Positions 8,332 to 17,151 are shown, counted from the first letter of the stretch. The stretch: 64,000 nt of DNA from an uncultured Pseudoalteromonas sp. (GCA_947493455.1 CANLRB010000010.1:62001-126000), one strand, 5' to 3'. Made by a program: numbers and translations. Notes: generated by a model from the sequence alone, not told the origin.

Positions 8332-8995
8332 ATTTAATAATTACCCATATAAAACCCCGAACACCCTAGTGATTAAACTACTTAACTGGTCACTGCCCGA
8401 CGAACTAAAAGATGCCGTGATTGGTGATTTAGAAGAAACCTATTTCAGTAAAAAACAACAAGGCCAATCGGAACTTTATTTAACACTTTGGTACTGGCGA
8501 CAGTGCCTAAGCATTGCATATCGATTTATGCCAACTACACAACGAGGATTTATTATGTTTATTTTAAGCTTACTTGTTTTTGCATCTATGATGATTTTTG
8601 GCATGGTTATGGGTGCCCATATAACCGCATTTATTGATGTACCATCGGCCATGCTGGTCTTTCCGCCAGCGTTTTTCTTCGCCATTGCAGCAACCTCATG
8701 GCGTGAGTTTTTATTCGCCTTTGGTTGTGTAATGAGTGAGAAAAAAGATTTTTCAGCAAATGAAATCAACGCCTCAAAACGCGTATTCTCGGTACTCGGA
8801 AACACCGCAATTTGGTGTGGTGGCATAACCAGCTTAATTGGTTGGGTGGCAATGTCGTCAAATATTTCTGCTGATGAGTTTAGCGGTGTCTTTGGCCCTG
8901 CTTTCGCAGTATCCGTGTTAACAATTTACTACGGCGCAATTTTAAAATTGATTTGTTATGTTGCCGAACAACGTATTAGCCATAAAGTAAATTAA
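8324..8995 (+). CDS. Permease-prefix-like domain plus MotA/PomA-like membrane protein
   Basis: 223 residues. The start is ATG 8324, preceded by AAGGAGG and overlapping the padR stop; the longer in-frame opening from 8183 is a shadow. Residues ~10-60 (SLPDELKDAVIGDLEETY, YWRQCL) resemble the permease prefix domain 2 found before FtsX-like permeases and next to PadR genes. The rest has about four membrane segments and reads like a shortened MotA/PomA stator: GMVMGAHITAFIDVPSAMLV matches the first MotA pair, and LIGWVAMSSN plus FGPAFAVSVLTIYYGAIL match the last pair. The large cytoplasmic loop of MotA is reduced to about 45 residues. No MotB-type partner is nearby. Ion conduction is unproven; at the proline and second threonine positions important in MotA/PomA I see Ile. 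Confidence 0.75.
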   Translation: MLEFNNYPYKTPNTLVIKLLNWSLPDELKDAVIGDLEETYFSKKQQGQSELYLTLWYWRQCLSIAYRFMPTTQRGFIMFILSLLVFASMMIFGMVMGAHITAFIDVPSAMLVFPPAFFFAIAATSWREFLFAFGCVMSEKKDFSANEINASKRVFSVLGNTAIWCGGITSLIGWVAMSSNISADEFSGVFGPAFAVSVLTIYYGAILKLICYVAEQRISHKVN

Positions 8996-9072
8996 TAATA
9001 TTTTGATCAATCAGCATGGGATGACGTATAACATATTTATGTTTAGCTTGTTGTGCAGAGTAAGAGAGATTA

Positions 9073-9735
9073 ATGACAACACGTATCCATGCTGATTTTG
9101 ATAAGCGGATTGTGGTTAAACCTGATGATTACGTTTGGGTTGATTCACCCAGCACAGGTGTCCAACGTATGATGCTCGATCGCATCGGTGATGAAGTCGC
9201 AAGAGCCACTTCGATTGTGCGCTTTGCGCCGAATAGTGAATTTTCGAGTCATCAACATCCGGGTGGCGAGGAATTTTTGGTGCTTGACGGTGTTTTTTCT
9301 GACGAGCATCAAGACTATACTCAAGGGTACTACGTGCGAAACCCAATCGGGACATCACATACACCCAAAATTGGAAAAGACGGCGCAACCATTTTTGTAA
9401 AGCTCCAGCAATTCAAACAAACCGATACCACACAAAAAGCAGTCGACACGCAAACAACTCCTTGGCACCCAGGGCTCGTCGATGGCCTTGAAGTTATGCC
9501 CTTACATAATTTTGAAAGCGAACAAGTTGCACTGGTAAAATGGGCTCCGAATACACAGTTTACAACGCACACACACTACGCTGGCGAAGAAATACTGGTA
9601 TTAGCAGGGACCTTTTATGACGAACATGGCGTTTACCCTGCGGGAACGTGGATCCGAAGCCCCCATTTGAGCAAACACACCCCATTTACCAAAGACGATG
9701 GCGCGCTTATTTACGTAAAAACGGGTCATTTATAG
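9073..9735 (+). CDS. Duplicated ChrR-type cupin protein
   Basis: 220 residues made of two similar cupin domains (about 1-115 and 120-220). The metal-site motifs are HQHPGGEEFLVLDG in the first half and HTHYAGEEILVLAG in the second, each followed by a DEH segment and a distal SHT or KHT. This is the ChrR-like cupin otherwise found at the C-terminus of zinc anti-sigma factors that sense singlet oxygen or peroxides. Here no N-terminal zinc anti-sigma helical domain is present and no ECF sigma gene adjoins, so a stand-alone metal-binding sensor or enzyme is more likely. Preceded by AAGAGAGA. Confidence 0.85.
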   Translation: MTTRIHADFDKRIVVKPDDYVWVDSPSTGVQRMMLDRIGDEVARATSIVRFAPNSEFSSHQHPGGEEFLVLDGVFSDEHQDYTQGYYVRNPIGTSHTPKIGKDGATIFVKLQQFKQTDTTQKAVDTQTTPWHPGLVDGLEVMPLHNFESEQVALVKWAPNTQFTTHTHYAGEEILVLAGTFYDEHGVYPAGTWIRSPHLSKHTPFTKDDGALIYVKTGHL

Positions 9736-9792
9736 TGCTTGTAGCACAAACATAAGAAACCCAACACTGCAAGCAAACCCTTAAAAACGAAG

Positions 9793-10158
9793 TTACACCC
9801 AAACATCGTTTTGTGCGGTCAACTGACCACCCGCATCACCGGTATTTACCACCCCTTTAGGTTCAACAATCATTATTTTACATTCACTTGGAGCAACTGG
9901 TTTATGCTCAACTCCTTTTGGAATAACAAACATTTCACCAGATTTAAGCGTCACTTGACCATCCCTAAACTCAATAATGAGCTCACCTTCAATTACAATA
10001 AATACTTCGTCGGTGTCTGGGTGGTCATGCCATACAAACTCCCCTTCAACTTTAACTAACTTAAATTGGTAGTCGTTCATTTCGGCCACCACGCGCGGTG
10101 ACCAATGCTCCGTAAACTTTTTAAATTTGTCTTTAAAGTTAATCGCGTTATAGTCCAT
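9793..10158 (-). CDS. Cupin domain protein
   Basis: 121-residue single cupin. Motif 1 is seen as [16 protein letters not shown] and motif 2 as [10 protein letters not shown]. The first motif keeps HxH and a Glu, so a metal site is plausible. It belongs to the short mannose-6-phosphate isomerase-like cupins of unknown substrate. It is convergent with the duplicated cupin gene to its left (57 bp between stops), which may be coincidence or a functional grouping. Start at ATG. Confidence 0.85.
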   Translation of the reverse strand: MDYNAINFKDKFKKFTEHWSPRVVAEMNDYQFKLVKVEGEFVWHDHPDTDEVFIVIEGELIIEFRDGQVTLKSGEMFVIPKGVEHKPVAPSECKIMIVEPKGVVNTGDAGGQLTAQNDVWV

Positions 10159-10336
10159 TTTTGCCCCTCATGCCTACAATGTTTATCGCTGTTGGAAACG
10201 CCTTCTAATCGCCATAAATAAAAACATAGGCAGAATAGCAAAACAAGGTGGCGCACATCTACTTAGAACCAGTCTACTTACAACAAGAGTTGCGCCAATC
10301 AAAAGTGTTGCAAAAAGTGTATCGTTCGCCTTTTTG

Positions 10337-11224
10337 TTAAAGTTTAGGTCGCAGCGTTTCTAGAATGCGTGCATCAACCCAAAATAGGTCAACATTACTA
10401 AATTTGCTCGACTCAATTTTCCCCATATTGCGTGTAAAAAAGAGGTATTTACCATCCGGTGTAATCGTTGGGCTGCCCTCTTGCGCTGCCGTATTAATAG
10501 TGCTGCCTAAATTAATGGCATCTCCCCAACTGCCGTCATTTTGACGAAAGCTAATGTAAATATCATTATCGCCAAAGCCACTGTCGCGTTCACTATCCCA
10601 TAATATGTATGACTCGTCTGGCGCAATAAACGGGTGTGCATTCCATTTACCACTGTTTATCGTTTTTGGTAGGGGTTGCGGAACTTGTCGTACGCCATTT
10701 TTTAACTCTGAATAGCGCAACACACCATTGCCATCTCGGGTTGCTTCATCATATACATAAGTCTCATTTAATGACGCCGTCATTCGCATAATGAAGGTTT
10801 TATCGTATGGCGCACCAAAATCTTTAACTTGCGACCACTCGCCTGTTTTAACACGCTCTTTGTACTGCTTGCCCATTAATATTGTTTTGTTATTTGGCGC
10901 AAAAAAAGGCAGTCGCGTTCGCCCCTGGGTTGCCGTTTCAATCCAGCGGTTGTTTTTACGTTGATACACCACCGATTCAATTTGCTCTGAACCATAAGGC
11001 GCACGTAAAAAGTAAAATGAATTCATATCCAATGAAAACGCACTGCCCACTTCCCAACCTTTGGTGGTGATAATGCCCGGCGCAAACGGTTGCGGTGTTA
11101 ACCCTGGCGGGGTTTGCCCTAAATAAGGGCCTTTAAGCAAGGGTTTGCCCTCGTCAGAATAGACTGGGGTACTGATAAGCAAAACAGATGCTATAAACGC
11201 AAGTGAAAATAAAGTCGGTTTCAT
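10337..11224 (-). CDS. Predicted periplasmic TolB-like beta-propeller protein (PD40 repeats)
   Basis: 295 residues with a signal peptide (about 1-23, cleavage after VYS). The body carries several WD40-like PD40 repeats, visible as FIAPDESYILWDSERD, ITPDGKYLFFTRN and similar blades. Such repeats form beta-propellers in TolB and in many secreted proteins that bind peptides or glycans. No catalytic motif seen. Solitary gene, with CTTATG-type spacing and a weak GGAA ribosome binding site upstream. Confidence 0.75.
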   Translation of the reverse strand: MKPTLFSLAFIASVLLISTPVYSDEGKPLLKGPYLGQTPPGLTPQPFAPGIITTKGWEVGSAFSLDMNSFYFLRAPYGSEQIESVVYQRKNNRWIETATQGRTRLPFFAPNNKTILMGKQYKERVKTGEWSQVKDFGAPYDKTFIMRMTASLNETYVYDEATRDGNGVLRYSELKNGVRQVPQPLPKTINSGKWNAHPFIAPDESYILWDSERDSGFGDNDIYISFRQNDGSWGDAINLGSTINTAAQEGSPTITPDGKYLFFTRNMGKIESSKFSNVDLFWVDARILETLRPKL

Positions 11225-11360
11225 AAGTGTTCCTTATTTTGGTGTTAATCGCCACTCAATTGAGTGGTCAGTAAACCAAAAACAGTCAAAAAACACCTGA
11301 CGTTGTGCTGACTTCTCGATGATTTTTTGTTTATTTTTTTCTATTAGGTGCCTATTGCTG

Positions 11361-11780
11361 CTATATAAATTTACACATACCTAAACCAAGCGGCTCTCCA
11401 GTACGCTCCATATAACCATAGCGAGCATAAAAATCTTCTTTATCACGCGCCGACAGCAAACCAACCGTTGCCCCTTTATTTGCTGCTTGGTTCAAATAAG
11501 ATTCAAGTTGCTGCATCAATAAATGGCCAATACCCAAACCTTGATAGTCAGGATCAACTATAAGATCTTGAATATAAAAAAACATTGCACCATCACCAAC
11601 AATACGCCCAAATCCAATGACAGCGTTTTCGCATCGCGCTACCACACAATAGAGCGAATTATTTAACGCCGTTTCAGCTACACTTGCTGGCGTTTCACCC
11701 CAACCAACTTTTGACCTTAAACGAATAAACTCGTCGACCTCAGGTTGAACACTTTCAATTTGAACTTTGACCTTATCCAT
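11361..11780 (-). CDS. GNAT family N-acetyltransferase
   Basis: 139 residues. The acetyl-CoA-binding motif is DPDYQGLGIGHLLMQQL (Q/R-x-x-G-x-G), preceded by FYIQDLIV and followed by the FYARYGY C-terminal motif. I start at ATG 11780 because the longer frame to 11789 begins with TTG and has no ribosome binding site. It resembles small bacterial acetyltransferases acting on amino acids or polyamines; the substrate is not identifiable. Solitary gene. Confidence 0.85.
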   Translation of the reverse strand: MDKVKVQIESVQPEVDEFIRLRSKVGWGETPASVAETALNNSLYCVVARCENAVIGFGRIVGDGAMFFYIQDLIVDPDYQGLGIGHLLMQQLESYLNQAANKGATVGLLSARDKEDFYARYGYMERTGEPLGLGMCKFI

Positions 11781-11940
11781 ACAAATCAACTTTTCTATTT
11801 ATAAATTGGAAGGTGGCCCTCGCCACGTATTCCGTTAGTTTTGTAATGAATATAAATAACATGAAAACTGACAGAAAGTTAATTTTCACGGACGAGCTGT
11901 TTAGTCTGCTCAATTTTGTAGTTGCATTATAAAAACAAAT

Positions 11941-11968
11941 TTGGGCGCATACTCATTGCAGCGCCCAA
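11941..11968 (-). terminator. Terminator of the serine-hydrolase lipoprotein gene
   Basis: Inverted repeat TTGGGCGC (11941-11948) / GCGCCCAA (11961-11968). On the minus strand the stem is followed by ATTTGTTTTTA. It lies 36 bp past the stop of the gene at 12004-13188, the expected position for an intrinsic terminator. Confidence 0.65.
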
Positions 11969-12003
11969 TAAAACATTAGCTTGATTCAACTAAATTATGT
12001 TGA

Positions 12004-13188
12004 TTAAAGCTCGTTCTCCAGTACTTTTTCAACCAAACTGTCCATCGTATTTTCGCAAGTCGGCGCGGTACTGCAATTGATAAACGCGGTAATACTTAAA
12101 TCTTTTTCTTTAATATAAATATTTTGCGTATGGTAACCGTACGTGAGCCCAGCATGAAAATACGCCGTATTTGCTCCGATTTTCTCAACAACAATACCAA
12201 GTCCATAGCTACTATTAGTATTGTTTGCTGCAAACTGCTGTGAGCCGATAAACTCATCTCGCACGCTGGCGCTAATAAAGTTTTGATCTCCAATTGTACT
12301 TTTTAAGAACCACGCCATATCTTCAACACTTGATACCAGTGGCGAGCTTGCTTGGCTTACATTTTCAAGATACGACTTAGTATTGTAAGTGATGCTATCG
12401 CCATCAAAGGAGTGGTAACCAGAAATAAAGTCACCACGTGTTTTTTCAACACCGCGATAGTAAGTTGAATCCAGTCCTAAAGGCTCCAAAATACGCTCTC
12501 GCAGGGCAGTAGAATGATGCTGACCTAATACTTGGTCCATAATTAAGCCCGCCAACAAATAGCCGGTATTCGAATATTCAATGCCGTCACCCGGTTCGAA
12601 ATAAGCAGGTTGATTCAATCCTAATGCAAGGAAGTCCATGTCGGTTTTAACCTTGCTGGGCTCTGCAGCAAGTAGCTCCAAATAATCAGGATTATCAACA
12701 TAATTAAAAATGCCACTAGTATGATTTAATAGTTGTCGTAACGTTATTTCCTCACTGTGTGGGATTTGACTGAGAATGTCATGCGACAGCCAGGTATCAA
12801 GCGCATCATCTAGGTCGAGTAAACCCTCATCCGCGAGCATAACCGCAAGCAGACCGATCATAGGTTTTCCAGCGCTTGCTGTTGGCATAGTGTGATAAAC
12901 CTGCATCGGGTTTTGGCTTTCGCTACTTTCAACACCTGCGCTGCCTAAAAACCTTTTTTCAGGTGTCTCAACTAACAGGACAATGCCAGGAATAGACTCA
13001 GATACAACTCCGTCGATGACTTCTTGATAATCAATAGAAGTTGTCACTACAGGCTCTATACTTGGCTTAGTTTTAGCTTTTGAGCTTCCGCCGCCGCAGG
13101 CTGATAATGCGAAGGTCAACGATGCAACCATAGCCACTGACTTAATTTTGTTTACTGTTGTATTCACACGCTTGATATTGTTTTTCAT
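12004..13188 (-). CDS. Serine hydrolase lipoprotein, beta-lactamase/PBP-like
   Basis: 394 residues. The N-terminus ends in a lipobox (LSAC, Cys31) followed by GGGSS, so the protein is probably a lipoprotein. The catalytic SxxK reads SAGK (within PTASAGKPMIG), the second motif is YSNTGY, and the third is HAGLTYG near residue 345. This is the class C beta-lactamase/DD-peptidase fold; the HxG third motif favours an esterase or peptidase over a true beta-lactamase. AAGGAA precedes the ATG. Its promoter region carries the same 35-bp RstA-like element as mipA (13246-13280), so it is probably part of the regulon of the adjacent two-component system. Confidence 0.85.
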   Translation of the reverse strand: MKNNIKRVNTTVNKIKSVAMVASLTFALSACGGGSSKAKTKPSIEPVVTTSIDYQEVIDGVVSESIPGIVLLVETPEKRFLGSAGVESSESQNPMQVYHTMPTASAGKPMIGLLAVMLADEGLLDLDDALDTWLSHDILSQIPHSEEITLRQLLNHTSGIFNYVDNPDYLELLAAEPSKVKTDMDFLALGLNQPAYFEPGDGIEYSNTGYLLAGLIMDQVLGQHHSTALRERILEPLGLDSTYYRGVEKTRGDFISGYHSFDGDSITYNTKSYLENVSQASSPLVSSVEDMAWFLKSTIGDQNFISASVRDEFIGSQQFAANNTNSSYGLGIVVEKIGANTAYFHAGLTYGYHTQNIYIKEKDLSITAFINCSTAPTCENTMDSLVEKVLENEL

Positions 13189-13245
13189 TTTTTTAATTCC
13201 TTTATTTTTGAACTGGAATAACTATAAAAAATTAAATAAAACCAA

Positions 13246-13280
13246 GACGTAACAATTTCCACCATCTGTAACAAAGTGTA
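13246..13280 (-). promoter_or_regulatory. RstA-box-like tandem operator upstream of the serine hydrolase gene
   Basis: This 35-bp element matches that at 16781-16815 except at two positions. Read on the minus strand, its right half is TACACTTTGTTACA, one mismatch from the E. coli RstA box TACATNTNGTTACA (remembered consensus). A second GTTAC core lies 19 bp away. It ends 58 bp before the ATG at 13188, with a TATAGT -10-like hexamer between. Confidence 0.7.
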
Positions 13281-13394
13281 TAAAAGTTAAAACAAAGCAA
13301 GGTTAATGTTGATGTAACAAGATGAACTACAATGAATAATTTAAGTGCGGTTCACGAGCCAACACGCTATGCTGAACTCGTGTGTTAGAAATAA

Positions 13395-14675
13395 CTAAGA
13401 TTCAGTATTAAACGTCACGCAAAATTCGGCACCGCCGAGAACTTTTGCATCACCGATTGCAAACGTTGCATCGTGCAATTGGGCTATTTTTACCACGATG
13501 GCTAAACCCATGCCGTAGCCCGGTTTTTCATGGGCTTGTTCGCCTCGCATAAAGGGTTTCATCAATTCAGCGCGTTTTTCTTTCGCAATACCGGGCCCGT
13601 CATCGCTTACTAACAGCTGGGTTTTAGTGCCATTTTGTACAATTTCTAGCGCAATATCACGCTCGGCATACTGCACCGCATTACCGAGTAAGTTATTAAT
13701 GAGCATACTTAAGTAATTTGCATCACCGTTAATATTTACATCGAGCTGCGGCTGCCAATGAATGACCTTATCGGTATTTGTAATTGCGCCGACACACTGG
13801 CTGATCAATTCATTTATATTAATATTTTGTCGTTTGGCTGCCATCATCGTTTGTTCTATCCGAGCATAATTGAGCAATACATTAACAAGTCGCTCCATTT
13901 CATCAATATCTCGCGATAGACGATGTTGATACTTTTCTCGCGTTGCGGGGTTTTCAGTTTCTTGCAATGTTTCGATACCAAAACGCAGCCTTGCCAACGG
14001 CGTACGTAAATCATGAGCTACGGCATCACTTAATAGCTTGTTATCACTTATAAGTGATTCTATGCGCTCAGCCATACGGTTAAATTCTTCTTCGATACTC
14101 GCAATATAAGAGGCTGATTTAACATTAATACGCTGTTGCAGCTGTCCTTCACCAAATGCTTTGGTGGTTTGTCTTAATTGCCTTAACTGCTTGATTAATG
14201 GCGATAACCAAATCAGTACAACTGATAAGATACCAAGATAAAATAAAATTGTGAGCATCAGCTGCAAGGTATTATTGTGCTCTTCAATCACAATAGGCGG
14301 CATACTAAAAATTAATACTTGCTCGCGCGATGGTACAATAAAGTGAATTGATAAACTGCTCTCAGACTCAAATGTGAGCGGCTCACCAGCATAAAACGTC
14401 TCTTTTAACGAATCTGGTAAAAAGAAATCCGTTAGTTCGATAAGCGAAACTGACAAGTTACTATCTTGCTGCCAATTGGCAATAAACAACTGCGGATTTG
14501 GATGCTTATCTAATGTTGCAGCTAACGATGTGCCAATTTGAAAATAAGCCGATAGTTCATCCGACTCTTTATTTGGCTGTGTTTGATATTGCTTAAAAAA
14601 GTTATCTAATGCACCGCCAATACCAACCACAGCAAGTAAAATAACCAATAGCAAAGATAAGGTTAACTTAGGCAC
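13395..14675 (-). CDS. rstB: Sensor histidine kinase, RstB-like
   Basis: 426 residues. A first membrane segment (about 5-24), a periplasmic domain of ~115 residues and a second membrane segment (about 138-160) are followed by a HAMP linker (LRQTTKAFGEGQLQQRI), a HisKA helix with His221 in AVAHDLRTPLARLR, and an ATPase domain with N box (LLGNAVQYA), G1 (DDGPGIA) and G2 (GYGMGLAIV). It autophosphorylates His221 and should pass phosphate to the regulator encoded 19 bp upstream. The overall match and the mipA-DUF3019-rstA-rstB order support RstB-like; the signal is unknown. Confidence 0.85.
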   Translation of the reverse strand: MPKLTLSLLLVILLAVVGIGGALDNFFKQYQTQPNKESDELSAYFQIGTSLAATLDKHPNPQLFIANWQQDSNLSVSLIELTDFFLPDSLKETFYAGEPLTFESESSLSIHFIVPSREQVLIFSMPPIVIEEHNNTLQLMLTILFYLGILSVVLIWLSPLIKQLRQLRQTTKAFGEGQLQQRINVKSASYIASIEEEFNRMAERIESLISDNKLLSDAVAHDLRTPLARLRFGIETLQETENPATREKYQHRLSRDIDEMERLVNVLLNYARIEQTMMAAKRQNININELISQCVGAITNTDKVIHWQPQLDVNINGDANYLSMLINNLLGNAVQYAERDIALEIVQNGTKTQLLVSDDGPGIAKEKRAELMKPFMRGEQAHEKPGYGMGLAIVVKIAQLHDATFAIGDAKVLGGAEFCVTFNTES

Positions 14676-14694
14676 GATACATTCCTTGGCATAG

Positions 14695-15417
14695 TTAATC
14701 CCACGCGTCTTTTACAAATAAATAGCCTTTTCCCCACACCGTTTTAATGCGATATGGATTGCTTGCGTCATCCCCTAGCTTTTTTCGAATGCGAGACACT
14801 AATATATCAATTGAGCGGTCAAACCCATCGTAATCAATTCCGCGGCGCTGGGTCACTAAATCTTGTCGACTAACCAGGCTATCTGCTGACTGAGCAAGTT
14901 GCCAAAGCACATCAAATTCATTCGACGAAATAGCTACTTTATCGCCACCCAACATAGTTGTACGCGAATTGGCATCAATTGAAAGCTGACCAAAAATGAT
15001 TTTATTCGGATCGGCTTCTTCTACTTGGGTTTCAGAAACTGCGGCGCGCCTAAACAGCGCCTTGATCCTTGATAATAAAACCCGTGGCTTAACTGGCTTT
15101 ACTACATAGTCATCAGCACCAAGCTCTAGCCCAAGCACTTCATCAGTTTCGTGATCACGTGCGGTCATCATTAAAACTGGGCCCTGATAAAACGGGCGAA
15201 TAGCTTGGCACACTTCAAAACCATCTTTAACAGGCAGCATAATATCTAAAATGACTAAGTCAGGCTGGTCTGACTCTATCAATTCAATGGCGACATCTCC
15301 TCGGGTTGCCAATGTGACTAAGTATCCCTGATCACGTAGATAGTCGCCGAACCATTCTGCTAGTGACTCGTCATCTTCCACTAGCATGATATGTTTGCCC
15401 AAAATGCTTTCGCTCAA
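14695..15417 (-). CDS. rstA: OmpR-family response regulator, RstA-like
   Basis: 240 residues. The receiver domain has acidic pocket E14-D15-D16 and phosphoacceptor Asp58 (LVILDIMLPVKDG), followed by a winged-helix DNA-binding domain with FDVLWQLAQ, the recognition helix RSIDILVSRIRKKL and the wing ending KTVWGKGYLF. Its start overlaps the stop of the DUF3019 gene by four bases. The motif in front of mipA matches the known RstA box, which supports both the name and autoregulation of the operon. Confidence 0.88.
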   Translation of the reverse strand: MSESILGKHIMLVEDDESLAEWFGDYLRDQGYLVTLATRGDVAIELIESDQPDLVILDIMLPVKDGFEVCQAIRPFYQGPVLMMTARDHETDEVLGLELGADDYVVKPVKPRVLLSRIKALFRRAAVSETQVEEADPNKIIFGQLSIDANSRTTMLGGDKVAISSNEFDVLWQLAQSADSLVSRQDLVTQRRGIDYDGFDRSIDILVSRIRKKLGDDASNPYRIKTVWGKGYLFVKDAWD

Positions 15418-15851
15418 AACAGCCTCCAGGTAGATTTTGCGCGTTTTGTTGATTTATAAACCCAAGCGACAGGTATGGTTGTACGCGCTATATCTGTTGC
15501 TGATTTTTGCTTGCGTAGGGCAAAATCATTACTCTGCGTTGATTGAAAATCAAAGCTATATTGTCCTTTTGCCTGCTGTTGCCAACAGTGCATTGTTTGA
15601 TTCGTTGTTGAATTTACTAAGCAATAATTACTGGCTATGGGGTGCTCCCAGTTAAATGTCACTTCGAGATAACATTTTTGCCCTTTACGTAAGGCAACAC
15701 ACGGTTTAGGTGTGACGATCAGTTTCGCGTTCTCATTACCTTCACTCGATGACGCATACACATTGCCATGCATAACAACCGAAAGAAACACGATGACACT
15801 ACCTACAAACCAAGTTAAATTTATTTTTTTTAGCGATAATAAAGTATGCAT
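15414..15851 (-). CDS. DUF3019 family predicted secreted protein
   Basis: 145 residues with an N-terminal hydrophobic segment (about 10-33; a signal peptide ending near VYA). The mature part begins with a PCVALRKGQKCYLEV block and has four cysteines likely paired in two disulfides. This matches DUF3019, a family typically found beside RstA-type regulators in marine gammaproteobacteria. It lies between mipA and rstA in one transcript and overlaps rstA by four bases, so it may work with the sensor in the periplasm (inference from context only). Confidence 0.8.
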   Translation of the reverse strand: MHTLLSLKKINLTWFVGSVIVFLSVVMHGNVYASSSEGNENAKLIVTPKPCVALRKGQKCYLEVTFNWEHPIASNYCLVNSTTNQTMHCWQQQAKGQYSFDFQSTQSNDFALRKQKSATDIARTTIPVAWVYKSTKRAKSTWRLF

Positions 15852-15869
15852 ATTGAATTCCTTACTTTA

Positions 15870-16724
15870 TTAAAATACATAGCTAACGCTAGTGCTTAAT
15901 GACATGCGGGTCGATCGTGTCGTTTCAAATAATGGGCTATCCATGTCCTCGTCAGAAACAGTATTAAAACGCGCGGTGCTGCGAAAAACCCAATTCTCAG
16001 AAATAGGATACGTCACACCAACCTCAGCGGTTAAATTAAAATTAGAACCAGGGTGATATTCGGTAAATTCGGAGCGGGCAGCTTCATCTGCAGTCACACC
16101 GTAGTAATAGTCATTAATATTGGCATCAAAATATTGCACACCAACCATGCCGTGATAATTCCAGTTTCGGTACTGCCAATTACGACCCACTATGGCTGAG
16201 GCAAGCAACCCTTTACTTTTACCACCAATATCATGTTTAAGAGTAAATTGCAGAACGTTATCTTCGACATAACCGGTTAAACGACCGCCAAACATAATAC
16301 TGGGATCTCTGTCATCGAGATCGTCAAATTTGTCGTCAAAACCTAAACCTCGAAACTGCGGACCCACCACCAAATCTAATGACCAATTACTGCTGTCAAA
16401 GGCGTTATAACCAAGTAAAAGTCCTTCGCCGCTTTCGCCATAATTTTCAATAAACAGGTTATTCCAGGTGTAGTTACCGTTGACAATTAAGTAACCACTC
16501 GCAAATTGGTCGTTATCTTCTGTTAAATTCGGTCCGACCCCTGCGATCACGCCAAGACCCAACTCAAAATAGTTTTCGGTTGTCGCGTTTTCATCTGCCG
16601 AGTTACGTAACGTATGCGAAATATCATTAGCAATACTGACGCTCGAAAAGCTCGCGCTGGCAATCATCATAAGAGCCATCGATAAGCGCGAGGTAAGTGA
16701 TTTTTTAAAATTTAATTTAGTCAT
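15870..16724 (-). CDS. mipA: MipA/OmpV family outer-membrane protein
   Basis: 284 residues from ATG 16724. This start gives an ordinary signal peptide (MTKLNFKKSLTSRLS..., cleavage near SIA) and places the RstA element 57 bp upstream, the same distance as at the other target gene. The in-frame ATG at 16766 would put extra residues before the signal. The mature protein is an acidic beta-barrel of 10-12 strands with alternating aromatic residues, ending in a C-terminal Phe (TSVSYVF) as outer-membrane proteins do. MipA scaffolds MltA and PBP1B in E. coli; OmpV-type relatives are porins. First gene of the rstAB operon. Confidence 0.85.
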   Translation of the reverse strand: MTKLNFKKSLTSRLSMALMMIASASFSSVSIANDISHTLRNSADENATTENYFELGLGVIAGVGPNLTEDNDQFASGYLIVNGNYTWNNLFIENYGESGEGLLLGYNAFDSSNWSLDLVVGPQFRGLGFDDKFDDLDDRDPSIMFGGRLTGYVEDNVLQFTLKHDIGGKSKGLLASAIVGRNWQYRNWNYHGMVGVQYFDANINDYYYGVTADEAARSEFTEYHPGSNFNLTAEVGVTYPISENWVFRSTARFNTVSDEDMDSPLFETTRSTRMSLSTSVSYVF

Positions 16725-16780
16725 AAGTTTTATCTGCGTTGTTGAAACTGATGACATTGTGTCCATTTAACAAAAATATT

Positions 16781-16815
16781 GACGTAACAATTTCCATCAT
16801 CTGTAACAAAATGTA
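16781..16815 (-). promoter_or_regulatory. RstA box and second half-site upstream of mipA
   Basis: On the minus strand 16802-16815 reads TACATTTTGTTACA, an exact fit to the RstA consensus TACATNTNGTTACA. A further GTTAC core lies 19 bp downstream at 16784-16788. The whole 35-bp element recurs at 13246-13280. The rest of the gap to glmS (16816-17117) shows nothing I can support. Confidence 0.78.
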
Positions 16816-17117
16816 GCAATTTGATATCGGTTGTAACTACAGCAGGTAACTTCCTTAGTCTGATTTATTCATATTTGGTGGTAACTTGACGTTCACTTAG
16901 CCACTTCACCTTTTACATATGATTCAACTAAATGAGTTTAATAAGAGGGAAAATATAAAACCTCAAAATTCATTCAATCCTACTTTCAATTGTTTTGCAA
17001 GGCGCTGTTTACATACTGCAACAAAGCTATAAAAGTATTTTTAGCCAAGCGACAGTTAACAAGCTGTAGTCTAAGAATCGGTTTTAAAGCCTTTATTTGA
17101 ATATTTGTAGCAACCAC

Positions 17118-17151
17118 AAAAAAACAGAAGCTAATGAGCTTCTGCTTTTTT
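17118..17151. terminator. Bidirectional intrinsic terminator downstream of glmS
   Basis: Stem CAGAAGCT (17125-17132) / AGCTTCTG (17137-17144) with a four-base loop, flanked by A7 on the left and T6 on the right. It is thus an intrinsic terminator in both directions. It sits 48 bp past the glmS stop. Confidence 0.85.

Noticed and set aside
9073-9735. Zinc anti-sigma factor ChrR
   Set aside because: Both halves are cupin; the N-terminal helical zinc-binding anti-sigma domain is missing and no ECF gene adjoins.
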